The notes below the pieces were generated by a model. It saw only the letters and a list, made by a program, of their open reading frames with translations. It was not told the DNA's origin and made no database searches. Shown one piece after another: positions 17,006 to 29,500 of a stretch of 64,000 nucleotides of DNA. The DNA comes from Alentia gelatinosa (Eukaryota > Annelida > Polychaeta > Phyllodocida > Polynoidae), in contig OX465588.1 of assembly GCA_950022655.1 (NCBI GenBank), positions 27,265,525 to 27,329,524 on the forward strand, written 5' to 3'. Position 1 is the first letter of the stretch; every line of letters begins with the position of its first letter. The position numbers and the translations under genes are program-made.

Positions 17006-17459
17006 TTTAGGGACTGCTCATCATTATAAATACGACATAGGGACCAGAGGCTGATAACTACGAACACACAGGCGTAGGAATATGATACAATAGATCATCA
17101 TATACCTGTGCGCGAATGTTTCACACTTACTGGACAGCTGTACAGATTCCGTTTGTCACAGTGAGACGAAGTATGAATAATACTACCCCGTTCTTAGACC
17201 TCTGTGGATATTTTCGACACAAAACCACACGGAACAGATGAAATGCAGCCACCCAAACTATGTCTCCCGACATAGGCCATACTCGTTGGCCACACGGGAA
17301 CCAACAGAAGATAGGGCGGGGCAGACGACCGGTGAGCGTTCCGTTGCCTAGCAACACGAGCAGGGGTCCCGCGGCGCACTGCATGCTTAACACCCATGCC
17401 GCCATGCATGTTATGTGTGCATTCCTGTTACAAAAACAAGGGGGTCTGCTACCCTACAC
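17006..17459. other. No gene recognised
   Basis: Mixed-composition sequence with overlapping frames on both strands at about 17127-17410. None shows a domain, and no splice or start evidence favours either strand. Confidence 0.35.
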
Positions 17460-17468
17460 CCGCCATGG

Positions 17469-17912
17469 TAGACTTGCTCAAGTCTTTGATTATGAACATT
17501 CATTAAATGATTAATCACAATCAGAATAAAGTTCATTTAAGTATGTATCCTTCTCTAACTAGCCCATGAATCAAAGACTTGTCCACTATAAACAGAATCT
17601 CCTGTTTATGGCCCCAACCCACTCCCTGTAACCCTATACTTCCTCCTACCCCTCCCCCCTCCCCTCCTCCAGTTCCCTAGCCGCCTGTGTTGTCATAGGA
17701 GTATATTTCGCCTACTCCTGACTATGTCTCGATTGAGATCAAAGTGAGAAGGTATCAATCTCCCAGTAGATATCCTGACCAGTAGCCAGACCTCTGCTTG
17801 GGGAGTGTGGCACAAAATCGCGCCAGTCTACGTGGCCGTTTACGGATGAGACCAGTCCCTGTGTCACTCAGAAGGGGTGGAGGGGTAGGATACAGGGACT
17901 GAGGCCAGTCTA
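17469..17912 (+). mobile_element. R element with perfect 9-bp target duplication
   Basis: CCGCCATGG occurs at 17460-17468 and again at 17913-17921, exactly outside TAGACT.. and ..AGTCTA. This fixes both boundaries of the family. The inverted ends TAGACTTGCTCAAGTCTTTG and (reverse complement of the right end) TAGACTGGCCTCAGTCCCTG agree at 14 of 20 positions. The head matches other copies for about 105 bp, while the middle is C-rich at about 17630-17680 and otherwise unique. No open frame of note. Confidence 0.93.
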
Positions 17913-17921
17913 CCGCCATGG

Positions 17922-18311
17922 ATCCACCCCGGCAAAGCCGTGATGGAAGACGGTGTGCTGGAGGGAAGCAGGGTATGGGGGAGGGGCGTCAGTGGGGGAC
18001 TCAGGCCTTGTTAGGAGCGCCGAGCGAGAAAAGGGAACGGTTTTAGTGTCGTTGAGGTGCTCTAGATGTGCAAAGAACCTTGAATTCACTCGAATGTTAC
18101 ACATGCACTGAAATCCTTCCAAAGATTGTATGATTGTATCTCTCTTAATACGTTGCTAAAATCATATATCAACATGATATGCAAGCAAACCAGTACTTTT
18201 CATGTTGTTCATTGTTATACCATACACCCTATTCAAATTAGAATACAAGCATATCATATGGATGCTGTACAAAATTCCCAAGACTATGGGTTTCTATGTA
18301 GAATGCTGAAA
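17922..18311. other. No gene recognised
   Basis: Host sequence between the R element and a SINE. No conserved feature seen. Confidence 0.35.
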
Positions 18312-18535
18312 ACTGGCCTTTGATATAGCAGTAAGTCTACCACTACTGGGGAGGAAAGTCTAATGAGGAAGGCGAAAGGTGGCTGCACACCACACCACAA
18401 TCGGACGGGAGTGACCGGTCTTTGATGTAGCAGTAAGTCTAACACTGCTGGAGATAGAGAAAGGTGGTTCCAGTGTGACACAACCCGCAACATTGGAACT
18501 ACAAGTCCAGGGCCTCAAAAATGAGTTAACTCCCC
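18312..18535 (-). mobile_element. tRNA-SINE copy, 3' truncated
   Basis: Two tandem body modules (TTTGATATAGCAGTAAGTCT and TTTGATGTAGCAGTAAGTCT) precede a decayed tRNA-like head ending near 18535. The GGACGTTAAA tail is absent. Confidence 0.7.
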
Positions 18536-18990
18536 ATGTCTGTGCTGCAGTCAGTGGCGTGCTCCATGGAGAACCGAGCCGACAGGGGGCCAGAGCTGGG
18601 GATAAGCAACGAGTATACTCTACACTCGTTGGAATAAGTAAGGCATGCTGCTGCGATCACTGTTACCTCAATCCTCCACTACCCCCCCCCCCCACACACA
18701 CACACAGCCAGACACATACGGAGCTGGTTCCCCACCTGACTGTCACGCCCTCAGTGTTTACCAACCGTCAATGCCGGCAACAAGCAAAACCAGCCGGAGA
18801 CGAATGGCTGCTGCCACCTGGTGGACCGTGTTTGTAAGCTTTTCAGGGGGGGCAGGATTTCTAACCCGATGGCACTCCTCCAGGGGTTTGATATAATACC
18901 TCCAGTGTACGCAAAGGCTACAACAGTAGATTTACAATGTCAGGGTGCCGCCTTCATGCTCGATACTACGGGGGCGAGTTTATAAAACTA
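18536..18990. other. No gene recognised; short CA-rich tract
   Basis: Contains a C-run followed by a CA-rich microsatellite near 18680-18710. No coding evidence. Confidence 0.4.
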
Positions 18991-18995
18991 AGGGT

Positions 18996-19196
18996 GATGT
19001 TGAACGAACGACTACAATTACGATTTACACGGGCGATATTCAATCAACGACTACAATTACGATTTACACGGGCGATACTCAATCAACGATTACAATTACG
19101 ATTTACACGGGTGAGTCTCAATCAACGACTACAATTACGATTTACACGGGTGAGTCTCAATCAACGACTATAATTACGATTTACGCGGGCGATAGT
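18996..19196. repeat. 39-bp minisatellite, five units
   Basis: Five units resemble CAATCAACGACTACAATTAC plus GATTTACACGGGTGAGTCT. Unit variants alternate between GGGCGATA and GGGTGAGT ends. The period is divisible by three, so open frames appear in more than one phase. No gene is implied. Confidence 0.92.
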
Positions 19197-21034
19197 TGCA
19201 AAGATCTCCTTCAAGTTTGTTTGTTTGGGAAGTTTAACCATGAAATGTTATAGAAAAGTAGTGCGTTTTCACTATATTGGTGTAGAAATTTGTTTCGCCT
19301 GAGTAACATGGCTTTCGATTTCACTCTAAGCATCTTGTTTCTCGTTAGGAAAAAATATTTTTCACGTTTTCACTATATGTTGTGTTAAACGATTAGATGA
19401 AGATAGAAGTTAATATTATTGAAGACCTAGTTGTGACCGGTTTGAAATAAATCAATGGGACACTACTAAGTCATTACTAAAATCTTGGAATGAATGTCCA
19501 GAAAAATCAGTGGAAGACCACAATCATTCGCAGAAAAAACGTGTCAACAAAACAAAATGTAAATATACTGTTAATTGCTGAAACGGGCACATTCAGTGGC
19601 CTTTTTACTGAGTCTGCATGTAGCGCCTCGTTTATCTCCTTCAGACACCACCGCGCATGCGTGCCTACATCTCGCCGGACACAGTTTACAATCCTCTCAC
19701 ATTTACAGTAACTCGATCGCCGCTGGTACCCCGCCCCGCGCCCTCTGTTGTGATGCCGCACGCCGGCTCCCAGCAACCTCTTCGTGGATGTTGTGACTTC
19801 CGCCGCAGTGCATGCCGGACAGGAAAGATGATGGACGGTGCTGCCGTCTAGCGGGACCTCACAGCGAGAAGCCATCCATCCGGGGCCCACTCAGGGCCGT
19901 CTAGACCGACAGTGGCTTCTCCAGTGGCTTTCAATGTGGCTTCCCCGTCTGGACACCGTTGAGACATGAGCGGTGAATAAATATACAATATTCACTAGTT
20001 TGGGATACTAGTGGCCGTATTCCCTGAGTAGTGGACGCTAAGTAATGCCCAAGCAAATGTGAGGATATTGCAAAGAATCAATTCCGAAGAAAATCAGTTT
20101 ATTAGGATCTGAAATCAGTTAATATTATATCTATCATCCTCGTTGATATATACAAATTTGAAGGAATTATTGTGAATAGCCATAACTGTAAATTAGGAAT
20201 GCAATGCAGGTACCGTATATTGCTATATATATGTAGTTCCCGTGGGGGGGGGGGGGGGGCGTTTGTGTATGACACCGTATTCTCCGCCGGAGATTCCGAC
20301 CACTCCGTATTCTCCACTGTTAAAAATACACACTCCCCCTGTGTTTTCTATCGATAATTTGTATCAGATGAATAATGTATTATACAGGACCACAACTCAC
20401 ATGAGGCCAGGGCCAGAACCAAATAAGAAAAACAAGATTCCAAGTCTAAATCTGGTCAGAACTTAAGAAAAACAATACGACTGAAAGGCGTGGCTGAAAT
20501 ATTATAGCCCTTATTTCTACTTCCAGTCGCGACAGCTAATGACAGCGGTAATTTGATTGGGTCTACCATGAACTATTCTAGCATGAACCTTTCTTCATCT
20601 TATCCTATATCTTTAACAAGTGATTCTTTCGAATGAAATTTGTTTCTAACGCATCTTTTAAGCTTTAAGGTCCGCCTGAGGTCCGGAAACACAAACTCAC
20701 TTCCCTCGGTGTTTCATGTCCGGAGTGGTTACAATGAACTTTTGTATTATTCTATTCTCCAGTCAGACAGTTGTCAAGACGGTCGTGAGATGCGAAGCTT
20801 TAATCTGCTGTTGACAAGCTGACCATGCTAACAAAGACCACTCTGCCTCCCTTCATGCCTGGATCCTTCTTGAGGTGGAAGTGTTTCATCTCACGAGTTG
20901 GCTGCGGGTGACGCTCAGAGGTCAGCGTGGTCCTTCATTACTGACGCCTTGACCTTCACCTGTCTCCCACCTGCGGTGATCCGGGGACTTGACCCCTCCT
21001 GTATCCAACCTGGCCGCGGGGCTTTGAAACACGA
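19197..21034. other. No gene recognised; poly-G tract
   Basis: Mostly AT-rich. A run of about 16 G lies at 20243-20258. A GC-richer patch at 19640-19900 has overlapping frames on both strands, with no recognisable domain. Confidence 0.4.
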
Positions 21035-21665
21035 TGTATACGGACCACTTATACTGCACACTCTTGACCACTTATACTGCACACTCTGACCACTTATACT
21101 GCACACTCTCACCACCCATACTGCACTCTCACCACTTATACTGCACACTCTCACCACCCATACTGCACTCTCTCACCACCCATACTGCACACTCTCACCA
21201 CTTATACTGCACACTCTCACCACTTATACTGCACACTCTCACCACCCATACTGCAAACTCTCACCACCCATACTGCACTCTCTCACCACCCATACTGCAC
21301 ACTCTCACCACTTATACTCCACACTCTCACTACTTATACTGCACACTCTCACCACCCATACTGCACACTCTCACCACCCATACTGCACTCTCACCACTTT
21401 TACTCCACACTCTGACCACTTATACTGCATACTCTCACCACCCATACTGCACACTCTGACCACTTATACTGCACACTCTGGTCACTCATACTTCACACTC
21501 TTACTATCCATACTGCACTCTGACCACTCATACTGCACACTCTGATCACTCATACTGCACACTCTTACTATCCATACTGCACTCTGACCACTCATACTGC
21601 ACACTCTGACCACTCATGCTGCACACTATCACCACTTATACTGCACACTCTCACCACTCATAATG
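21035..21665. repeat. 22-bp minisatellite
   Basis: Many units resemble CCACTTATACTGCACACTCT plus CA, with a shorter variant and a second sub-type carrying CTCTGACCACTCATACTGCA and TTACTATCCATACTGCACTC toward the right end. The 141-codon Thr/His-rich frame is repeat-derived. Confidence 0.95.
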
Positions 21666-22326
21666 ATATGGCTTCAGTGGACTGGTTATCATTTGAGAAG
21701 CTTTAACCAAATGGTAGGGAACGTGGCGTGTTAAACAGACCGTGTCCGACTGAACAAATTGTTTGACAAGGTAAGCGTTTTCAACCACCGATTTTCGTGC
21801 ACTTAACCAAAGCTTTAACCAAATGGACCAAATCCTTGGTGCCAGGTAGCAGTGCCTCTCCTGCAGTACCTACCCGGGGGGTGGTCGGGTTACCTGCTGG
21901 GTCGGGGTTACCTGTAGGGTCAGAGTTGTTGGATCGCCGCAGGCTTAGTGATGGTGGTGTGTGTGTGAGGGGGGAGGTGATGAGTGGCGTACAATGCACC
22001 ATCAGCAAATATCCATTAACAATGCATTATTCATAATGCACCATGTGTGGTCTGAGCTAGTGACGACAAATATCAAAGTGTACTGACAAATATGTCGACA
22101 CTGAGGTCAGCCTTCTTAACACACAGGAGCGAAGGTCAGCCACGGCTTACACAGGAGCAAAGGTCAGCCGCGGCTTATACACCTGTCGGGTCGGGATCGG
22201 CATGTCGGGGATTATTATACATGTACACATCCTCCCAGCCTGGGATTAACACGTCTCCGAACATATAAACATTTGCTGTAGGAGTATGTATAAATTTTTT
22301 TCGTAATTGATATGAAGAGACGTCAC
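21666..22326. other. No gene recognised
   Basis: Contains short local duplications (TTAACCAAA; GGTCAGCC.CGGCTTA.ACA twice near 22110-22180). No coding evidence. Confidence 0.35.
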
Positions 22327-22389
22327 GAGTTTGAGTATGAGTTTATTTATGCCACGCATAAAATGAGTGGCATAAATAAACTCAAACTC
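22327..22389. repeat. Palindrome (foldback), arms about 23 bp
   Basis: The right arm 22367-22389 (GTGGCATAAATAAACTCAAA plus CTC) is the reverse complement of the left arm, apart from six extra bases in the left arm. It lies just outside the TIR element at 22408-22540. Confidence 0.85.
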
Positions 22390-22407
22390 AAAGGAGTGGC
22401 GTCTAGA

Positions 22408-22540
22408 TTTTATCCTACCCCGTTTCCATATTTTTTCAGTATCAGAAAGTAGTGGCATAAACAACACTTTATGTCACACCCGTGACATAAACAATTCCCA
22501 TGTTAAGCCTATGGCGTTTTTTATTAGGGGTAGGATAAAT
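22408..22540 (-). mobile_element. TIR element with ATTTATCCTACCC-type ends
   Basis: TTTTATCCTACCC at the left and GGGTAGGATAAAT at the right form inverted ends. The right side 'GTTAAGCCTATGG..TTTTTTATTAGGGGTAGGATAAAT' matches, in reverse, the left side of the 50370-50581 element. A 10-bp hairpin TTTATGTCAC/GTGACATAAA lies inside at 22468-22491. Non-coding. Confidence 0.75.
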
Positions 22541-24330
22541 GCCTTTATTCACTTCTTTCAAGAGGGAGAAATCTCTTCCAGTGAATACCATCCTCCTCTT
22601 ATTAGGGTCTTGGGAAATAAATGTTCTCCTATTACAACAGTTTCAAAATGAATTACTGGATTATTGTGAGAAATCAGAGGTAATAGATGTTGGAGGCGTC
22701 AAATCCTTTCGTTGCCACAAGGAGCAGATAGTTCGCTCACTTGATACTTTAAAGCCCTTATGTTTAAGCTATGGATTCACTTCACCGTAATCCTCTTGGG
22801 TATCAGGTGTTTCCATTATACCACATAAAAACAACTCTTTTTAGCAACAACAAATCTTTGATCATGATTCAGAACTAAACTCGCCGATTATCTTTACGAA
22901 GGGTAAACATTTCGCGTGACAACCCCAGCCCGAAGCAGAATCACGTGACCGAATGAGAGGCCCCTGGCGGCGGATCCGTGAGTTAACGAGCTGTGAACGA
23001 GACGCTTTAGTTGCCGGTCTCCATCTATGAAGCACGGTGCCGTTATACATGTTCCAGGGAGTCGCTTTTCACCAGGACCTCTGGCATATGGATAAGAAAG
23101 TGGCTCACAGGATCATGGGGATTGAGGTACAGGTAGAAAACGAAAGGGGCGACTTATGCATGTATCGTGTCTTATGTAGATATAAATAGTCTGTGTATCC
23201 ATCACAGAAAGGAAACCTCCCTGACACACTGTCAAATGCGCAGGTTGTATGGTTTATTATACTCCTGGACACATGGTTATACTTTGTATCAACTTGACTG
23301 CATCAATAGGGAAAGTTTATAAAAAAAAATACTGACCTCTGCTTCCTATATCCTATATATCATTCACCGCCTACTGTGTCGCATGCTGTTATAAGGCTCA
23401 GTTCTGCGTGTCCAAAATATATTTCGAATGGTGATTAAAAGTGAATTTTCATGAATTTAGCATATTTTAAGGTGTTTGATAAAGGGAAAACCGGCCAGGC
23501 GTTTAATCTGTGCATTGTTACTCACTAAAAACACGGAAATATGCCCCTTCCACCTAACGGCGTTGGAGCAGGTATTTGATGGTTCGTGAGTTCGTAACAA
23601 TTCACGTATTAAATGCCAGTCAGTTTTTCCATTCCATCAATCATCATGATGACACTACTAGTATTATCCAATAGATAACACGGCAATCACCATTATTTCG
23701 TACTATCCATTTGTATGGATATATTTAATAATTATTAATTGTTTTGAGTTGGGGACATCATATACTGCTAAATATCAGGAACACAGAGTAACATCAGAAC
23801 AACAACAGTCTACATGGCTGTACCCAGGAGGCTCCGAGACTAGTAGCTTTTTTCACCTTCACAAACGATAAAAATCAACATCTACCCTCTGATTGAAAGA
23901 TAATAGCGCTAATGCGCTTCATATATCAATAATTCTATAAGATGCATTTATAAATATATCATACAATCGGATCAGTTTCTATCATATCAATCCTATCAAA
24001 TGGTTTTAACCTCCGAAAACCTACCCTTCCTGAAAGTATCAATTTGTGAGGCTATTTGGGATATGGTCTAAATCAGCTAGCCCCACAGACGTCTAGTCTG
24101 TCTTCTTTTAGAACTGTGTAACACTGATATCACATAGGGTGAACCCTTCTACCCCTGTTCCTCTCCACCCGCCTTATGAGGGGTGCTACAGCGCACCCTA
24201 TGCTGTCAGCAGGCCTCATGGTGGAGCGGTCTTTGCTGACATCATCTTCAGCTCTGAGCTGCTCTCAGCTGCTCTCAGCGATCCTTTCCTGCCGCACCCA
24301 CAACAGAGAGAGAAAGAGCTTCACTCTATA
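22541..24330. other. No confident gene; one weak open frame
   Basis: An 83-codon plus-strand frame (22539-22790) reads somewhat protein-like in its latter part, but it has no recognised domain, no splice evidence and starts inside the TIR element. The remainder is AT-rich and featureless to me. Confidence 0.3.
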
Positions 24331-24806
24331 TAGACTTGCTCAAGTCCTAGATTATGAACATTTAATTAATTATTACTAACAATACTAGATAAGGACGATA
24401 CATTACAGTATGTAGCCTTTCTGACAGGCCCAAGAATCATCATTTATCTTGTCCCTGGTATTTTCGTCCCGTAGGCTTAACAATGGGAACTCGTTCTCCA
24501 TGCCCCTATGAGTATTGCAGTCTGTTTTCCATGGTCTATATCCTGTGTATTGTCCATATTTTAAGTGTGCATAAGGGTGAGATAAATACAGAAAACAACT
24601 CGTTTTGGACAAAGTCGTCGTACTCCAAATTGTTTGAACACTATGCGATATTGACTTGACATTGCCTTATTCATATCGCTCCACATTAAACTCGTAAACA
24701 ATGACGACTTTGACCAAGTCTTCTTGTATCTTCTTTAGTATCCCAGCGAGGAGGGTTCGAGTACGTGGAGGGGTAGGCATAGGATACAGGGACTCAAACC
24801 TGTCTA
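24331..24806 (+). mobile_element. R element carrying an internal inverted repeat
   Basis: The head is TAGACTTGCTCAAGTCCTAG with 'GATTATGAACAT..' and 'ACATTACAGTATGTAGCC'. The tail is diverged, GGGACTCAAACCTGTCTA. The flanks CACTCTATA and CTGTCTATA agree at 7 of 9, a decayed duplication. Instead of a minisatellite the middle holds an inverted repeat (ACAAAGTCGTC near 24610, GACGACTTTG near 24703). Confidence 0.75.
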
Positions 24807-26221
24807 CTGTCTATAGAGGAATGAAAGTCAGGACAGGAAAAAATCGGAAATGTGTAACCTGTTAAGTAAGGAAGCATTTTATAACATCATATTGGAACAG
24901 AACGACTCTGAATCGATATAATTTCTCTTGATTACACTTTAACATTTTGTATTAGAAGAGCTGTGAAACTAAAACAGTAAATGCCACTCTAGCATTGAGG
25001 GTGCTGCTGTTGTGTAGGAAATATCGTAATTTCGTCATTTGTCGGCAAACTTGCATCCCTACGTGTACTAATCCTGACCACAGGAAGAAAACAAACAGGT
25101 CTAATCTGTTGACCAGGTGCCCCACACGCCCCTAATACCAGCCCTATACTCGGTACAGTCGTTACCAGCTACTATCAGCACATCAAAGATGGCATGGGTC
25201 GAGTATGCCGGGCGCTGCGGAAGTTTTCCCGTGTTTTTTATTCCCCCTCAGCGGGTGCGGAACGAGTAGTGAGAGTGAAACTGGATACAACCGAGAAAGA
25301 GAGATAAAAAAAAGTACGAGGAGGGTGGCGAAAACGCATCTGCCAGATATGAAGCTATGGTTCCTCAGTTTGTACTCGAGGAGCAACCGTCGGACTTGCG
25401 TGCGTTACGGCAGGAAATCACTATCCCCCAACCAAACCGTTTTAGTGGGTTTTTATCGTTTGATTTTGTGTCAGTTTTTGTTTAAATTTTGATATATTTG
25501 TTTTCCAACTGGAGTTTATTGCCTCATATGTCACCTTCCTCTTCCTGGTTGCTTTAACCTTTATTCTCTAAATTCTTACTCAAGCTACATCTAAGAGTAT
25601 AGTGTGAAGGGCTTAGATTTATGCTTTTCATTTAATGACAAAGTAATGAATCATGTTTTTATGTATCTCAGTCCTGTTTCTCTCCTTTCCCCTATTTCAC
25701 AATAAGATTTGTCAATTACTTATACATTTGATCTTCAATGTCGCACCATAAAGACACAATATCAATTCCTCGCGTAACACTTATGTCCCCGTATCACCGC
25801 GACAAATACAGGGATCTTATTTTCTTGAAGCATCAGGTATTTTCTCTCATTCTCAAACTTCCTAGATCCTTCATTGATGGGTGATAGATGAATCCCTCTC
25901 CATAAAATAGCTATATTCATCTATAAATCCTCCATATGAAACAGCCGATCTATCATAACCTGCAAGGTATTCATAGATCCAGGCTTCAAAGACAGCAAAA
26001 AGGTAAGAGGCACCCTCATATCCTGCCATGGTGTAGGACACATGCGCTCTCTGCAGTAATGAAGCTACCTTGATGACCCAACCAGCTCCTGCACTTCACA
26101 AGGGAACAAGCGCTTCTTCTACGTCTAGCCACGTCACAAGGAGAGACTCAGATCCCCAATTATCGCCGATTGGTGGAGACTCACAGAGATCTATGCATGA
26201 GCAGCTCACAGACCACTATCG
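24807..26221. other. No gene recognised
   Basis: AT-rich. A pair of overlapping frames at 25183-25492 on both strands is not distinguishable from chance. Confidence 0.35.
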
Positions 26222-26602
26222 AGTTTGTTAGTTTGATTTAACGTCCAGTCAACAATTATAGGTCCTTTCCAGACTGTCTCAATTTTCTTTCAAGCCACAC
26301 GAGTAGTGATCGAATCATTGAAGGAGAAACGTGGCTGCACATCACACCACATACACAGGGTATGAGAAGGTCTGGCCTTTGATATAGCAGTAATTCTACC
26401 ACTCCTGGGGATGAAGGAGCAAGTTGGCTGCACATCGCACCACATAGACATGATAGGAGAAGGACTGGTATCTGATATAGCAGTAAATCTACCACTTCTG
26501 GGGGTCAATGAGAAAAGTGGCTGCAGTGGGACTCAAACCGATTCCTACAACCTTGGGATTACGAGTCCAGTGCTCTTAACCACTGACCTACCTCCTCCAA
26601 CT
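26222..26602 (-). mobile_element. tRNA-SINE, near full length, two body modules
   Basis: Minus strand: the tRNA-like head (about 26602-26525) contains TCAGTGGTTAAGAGCACTGG and a GGTTTGAGTCCC B-box-like motif. Two body modules follow with TTTACTGCTATATCAGATAC and AATTACTGCTATATCAAAGG. It ends in the GGACGTTAAATCAAACTAAC tail. Confidence 0.85.
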
Positions 26603-29349
26603 CCCGAGTAGCTCAATCTTATGTAACTTACCGCAGGACAGGGCCCAGCTGATAGTGAGTAGATAGATCCAGTCTCTCCGCACACAACCGCGCTGGGCGT
26701 AGAACTACTTGGATTAGAGAACAATGAGAGAACGGAGAACTTAAGGAGGTCGGTGGGAGGACCGGCTTAGAGACGGAGTCATGTGACTTACTCAGCCGCT
26801 AAGCGGTCACGTGACCTGCTTCCTGTACGCGGCTCTGTTACAGATGTCCACGGTTCAAAGACCGATCACTGTCGTCAAGTGAACGGACATGGGGGATGTA
26901 GAAAGGCTCCACCGGGACGGTTTCGGTATCTGATACTATAAGGAACGTTCATTATGTATGGCTTGGTGGAGCCACTTTTCGCAACATAAAATAGTCAAAA
27001 AAAGTTGCCCCCCCCCCCCCCTTAGAAATACAGAAAGAAAATAGTTGCCCACCCCCCATGGGATTACTGTATAAAAGTGGACCCCCCCTCCACATCCGCA
27101 CTCCCCGTGAAAACTGTGCCCCTCCCCTCCCAGTCATAACTAATGACTGGACCCTAAAGGCGTATCCTGAACCCTGACTTGGCGGATGTTCTGACATGCT
27201 GTCCAGGACATGCTGCGTGCACGACATCCATGGCCTCTGACCCCTTCTGTTTAATGATCTGGACATGCTCATCTGGATTCACTTTTGCATTACTCCAAAT
27301 GTCTATCCTGTTTCATCGGTGTGTTACTATTTTGAGAGACAGTGACATTAACTGCGAGTAAAACGTGGACATCACTTTATCTTCCAGATTTAGAGAAATA
27401 ACTTCTCTCTTTTCTTAAATCTATTTAAGCTCACGTACATGTACAGGCAATCGGCATACGGATCCTGGGCTGGGCTATCCCCCTCCCCTGATAGCGTATT
27501 ATAAGAAATAGACCAACTATCATCATTAGGTCTGGAAGGTCCATTTTACTTAAAATTGATTACCTGGTTTCTACTCGAAGAGCGTGATCCCTGATGAAGA
27601 TATGTTTTACCGGACTAAACATCAAACTCTAATGCCTCTTTATCATTTCACTAAAGAGGACCAGTCTAGACCGGTTTAGAGGGAATATCTTGTCTATTTA
27701 AATTATTTTAAGATACCTCAACTTCAGCCAATGATGCAGACAGCAAGACTTCACTCTCCAAGCACAGAAAGTCTGATCCAATCTGACCAAAGACTGCCCT
27801 CGACAAGCATACCCACTAAGTCACAGCTAGAAAACAGCTGTCTAATCCTCTGCTTGGTTTTAAGACAGCTGTTGGTAAGAGGAAGGTAAGATTTGACCCC
27901 CTTGACCTGATCTCCAGTGAAAAGCCTTCAGACGGTGGCGTCACCTAGCGGCCTTTTCCCACGAGGGTTTTACCCACAATGCCCCGGTCGGCGCCTTCCG
28001 GTGTCCTCCCATTTAATTACTGTCTGCGGCAGTCTTTTAATCTGCTTTTCACGCGGGTTTCCGTTCTTTAAAATCCTGAAAGCCTTTCCCCTCATTTCCC
28101 CCATTTTTAACCTATCATTTTAACAAATTAGCCCAGACAAATGGAGTTTGGTTCTTGTAATGAGGACTGGAATCCCGAGCTTCCATTGGAGCAGTGGAGT
28201 CAGAAAGGCTGTTTTGTGACGGGACCTTCTTAGGACTCGGCCCCGAGGGCCAGACCGCGATCTCTCATCCCAAACGAAAACATGCCCCACGGTAAATACC
28301 AGTTGCGAGCGATAATAAAGTGAAACTAGAAAGCCGCGATAGGGCGGCCTGGTCAAGGGTGGTCGAGGAATGCAGTGTGGTATTTACTGGGGTACTACAG
28401 GGAGCAGAGCAACCACTACAGGCCTGAACCCTGACCCCTACCCCAATAACGACGACAGTTCGGCCACCAGTGGCTGACTCATGGGACCCGAGTAGCTCGG
28501 ATAAGCTCAAAGAGCAATTCAAGCCGACCCCGCCAAGCCGAACTGGCCCCGGCGACAATAGGCGCAAATAGGACAATGATTGCAAACCTGGCCAAAACCA
28601 GCTCAGCTCCTGCCATTTTAGCTGGACCTTGGGGACGCTGGTTATTATAAGAGTGGAGAGTGATTGCGGCCCGGAGTAATACGGCGGGGGGAGAGTGAAT
28701 GAGGTTCCCGGGACCCCCAGAGTCCCCTAGCGGAGGACTGTCACGGCTGATCCTCAGGGAATCGATGTAGATCGGGAAATAGGTCAGATCCAGGTCAGGA
28801 AGTGACCTTTGACCTGAGATCAATGCCGCCTGGAGGGACGCGTGCGGGACAAGGTGCCAGACTGCATGTTGGGACTGGTTCCCGGCCGCTCCTTTCTACG
28901 TGAGCGATAATAGGGAGGTTATCCATGTTCCCTGTTGCGCCGGCGGGAGTTGCTATGGCAATACGCTGGTGACCGGCAGTCACAGAGATAAGGATGCGTG
29001 TCACGCGCGCGCCCGCCTGCACGAGAAACGAGAGGCATGCCGGTCGTGTGTCACGTGGTGCGCGTGAAGCATGCGCGTGAAGAATGCGTGCGCATCAGAG
29101 AGTCGATGACTGTGGACCGACTGACCGACTCTCATCGACTCGCGATATGCCACGTCCCTCGCCACCGAGTCGCAGAGGGAGGGGTGGAGTGGTAGGGGGA
29201 ACGGATAGCATGACCAGATCCCTGTTTTACTATCATTGTCTTTACTAACAGACTTCTCAGTTGCCTCCGAGAAACCGAGAAAATGTGCCTGGAAGAACGA
29301 TTAATAAAATCAAAAGCAATAAAAACTTTAAAAGAAAAAAAGGAAAACG
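26603..29349. other. No gene recognised; CpG-rich patch at 28.2-29.2 kb
   Basis: A C-run lies near 27007. CpG-rich sequence at about 28200-29180 includes GAGCGATAATAGGGA (28902), similar to motifs near 1109 and 1739. A minus-strand frame at 28479-28823 contains, from an ATG in good context near 28616, a hydrophobic signal-like stretch, but it stops after 45 codons without a convincing splice donor. Confidence 0.35.
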
Positions 29350-29500
29350 CGTCAGTGTCAGCAACAGCATGTGGCTGAGGGTCTGTGGAGAGGTTGAGAC
29401 CATTGTGGCATGAACGAGAATCACTTAATGTTATCTTGATTTACACAATATAAAAGTAATTGTGGAACTTGCCGCCTTAGAGAAACCGGTTGGTATCAAA
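29350..29500 (+). mobile_element. M1 MITE, decayed
   Basis: 'GTGGCTGAGGGTCTGTGGAG', 'AGGTTGAGACCA' and 'TTGTGGAACTTGCCGCC' resemble M1 interiors, but the order and ends are degraded. Confidence 0.35.

Noticed and set aside
18996..19196. CRISPR array
   Set aside because: Units are contiguous 39-bp tandem repeats without unique spacers, in eukaryotic DNA.
21034..21459. 141-codon Thr/His-rich frame
   Set aside because: Derived from the 22-bp minisatellite.
22539..22790. 83-codon plus-strand frame that looks partly protein-like
   Set aside because: No recognised domain, no splice signals, and it starts in a transposon end. Its length is compatible with chance.
28479..28823. Minus-strand frame containing a signal-peptide-like start near 28616
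   Set aside because: Stops after about 45 codons and no convincing donor follows.
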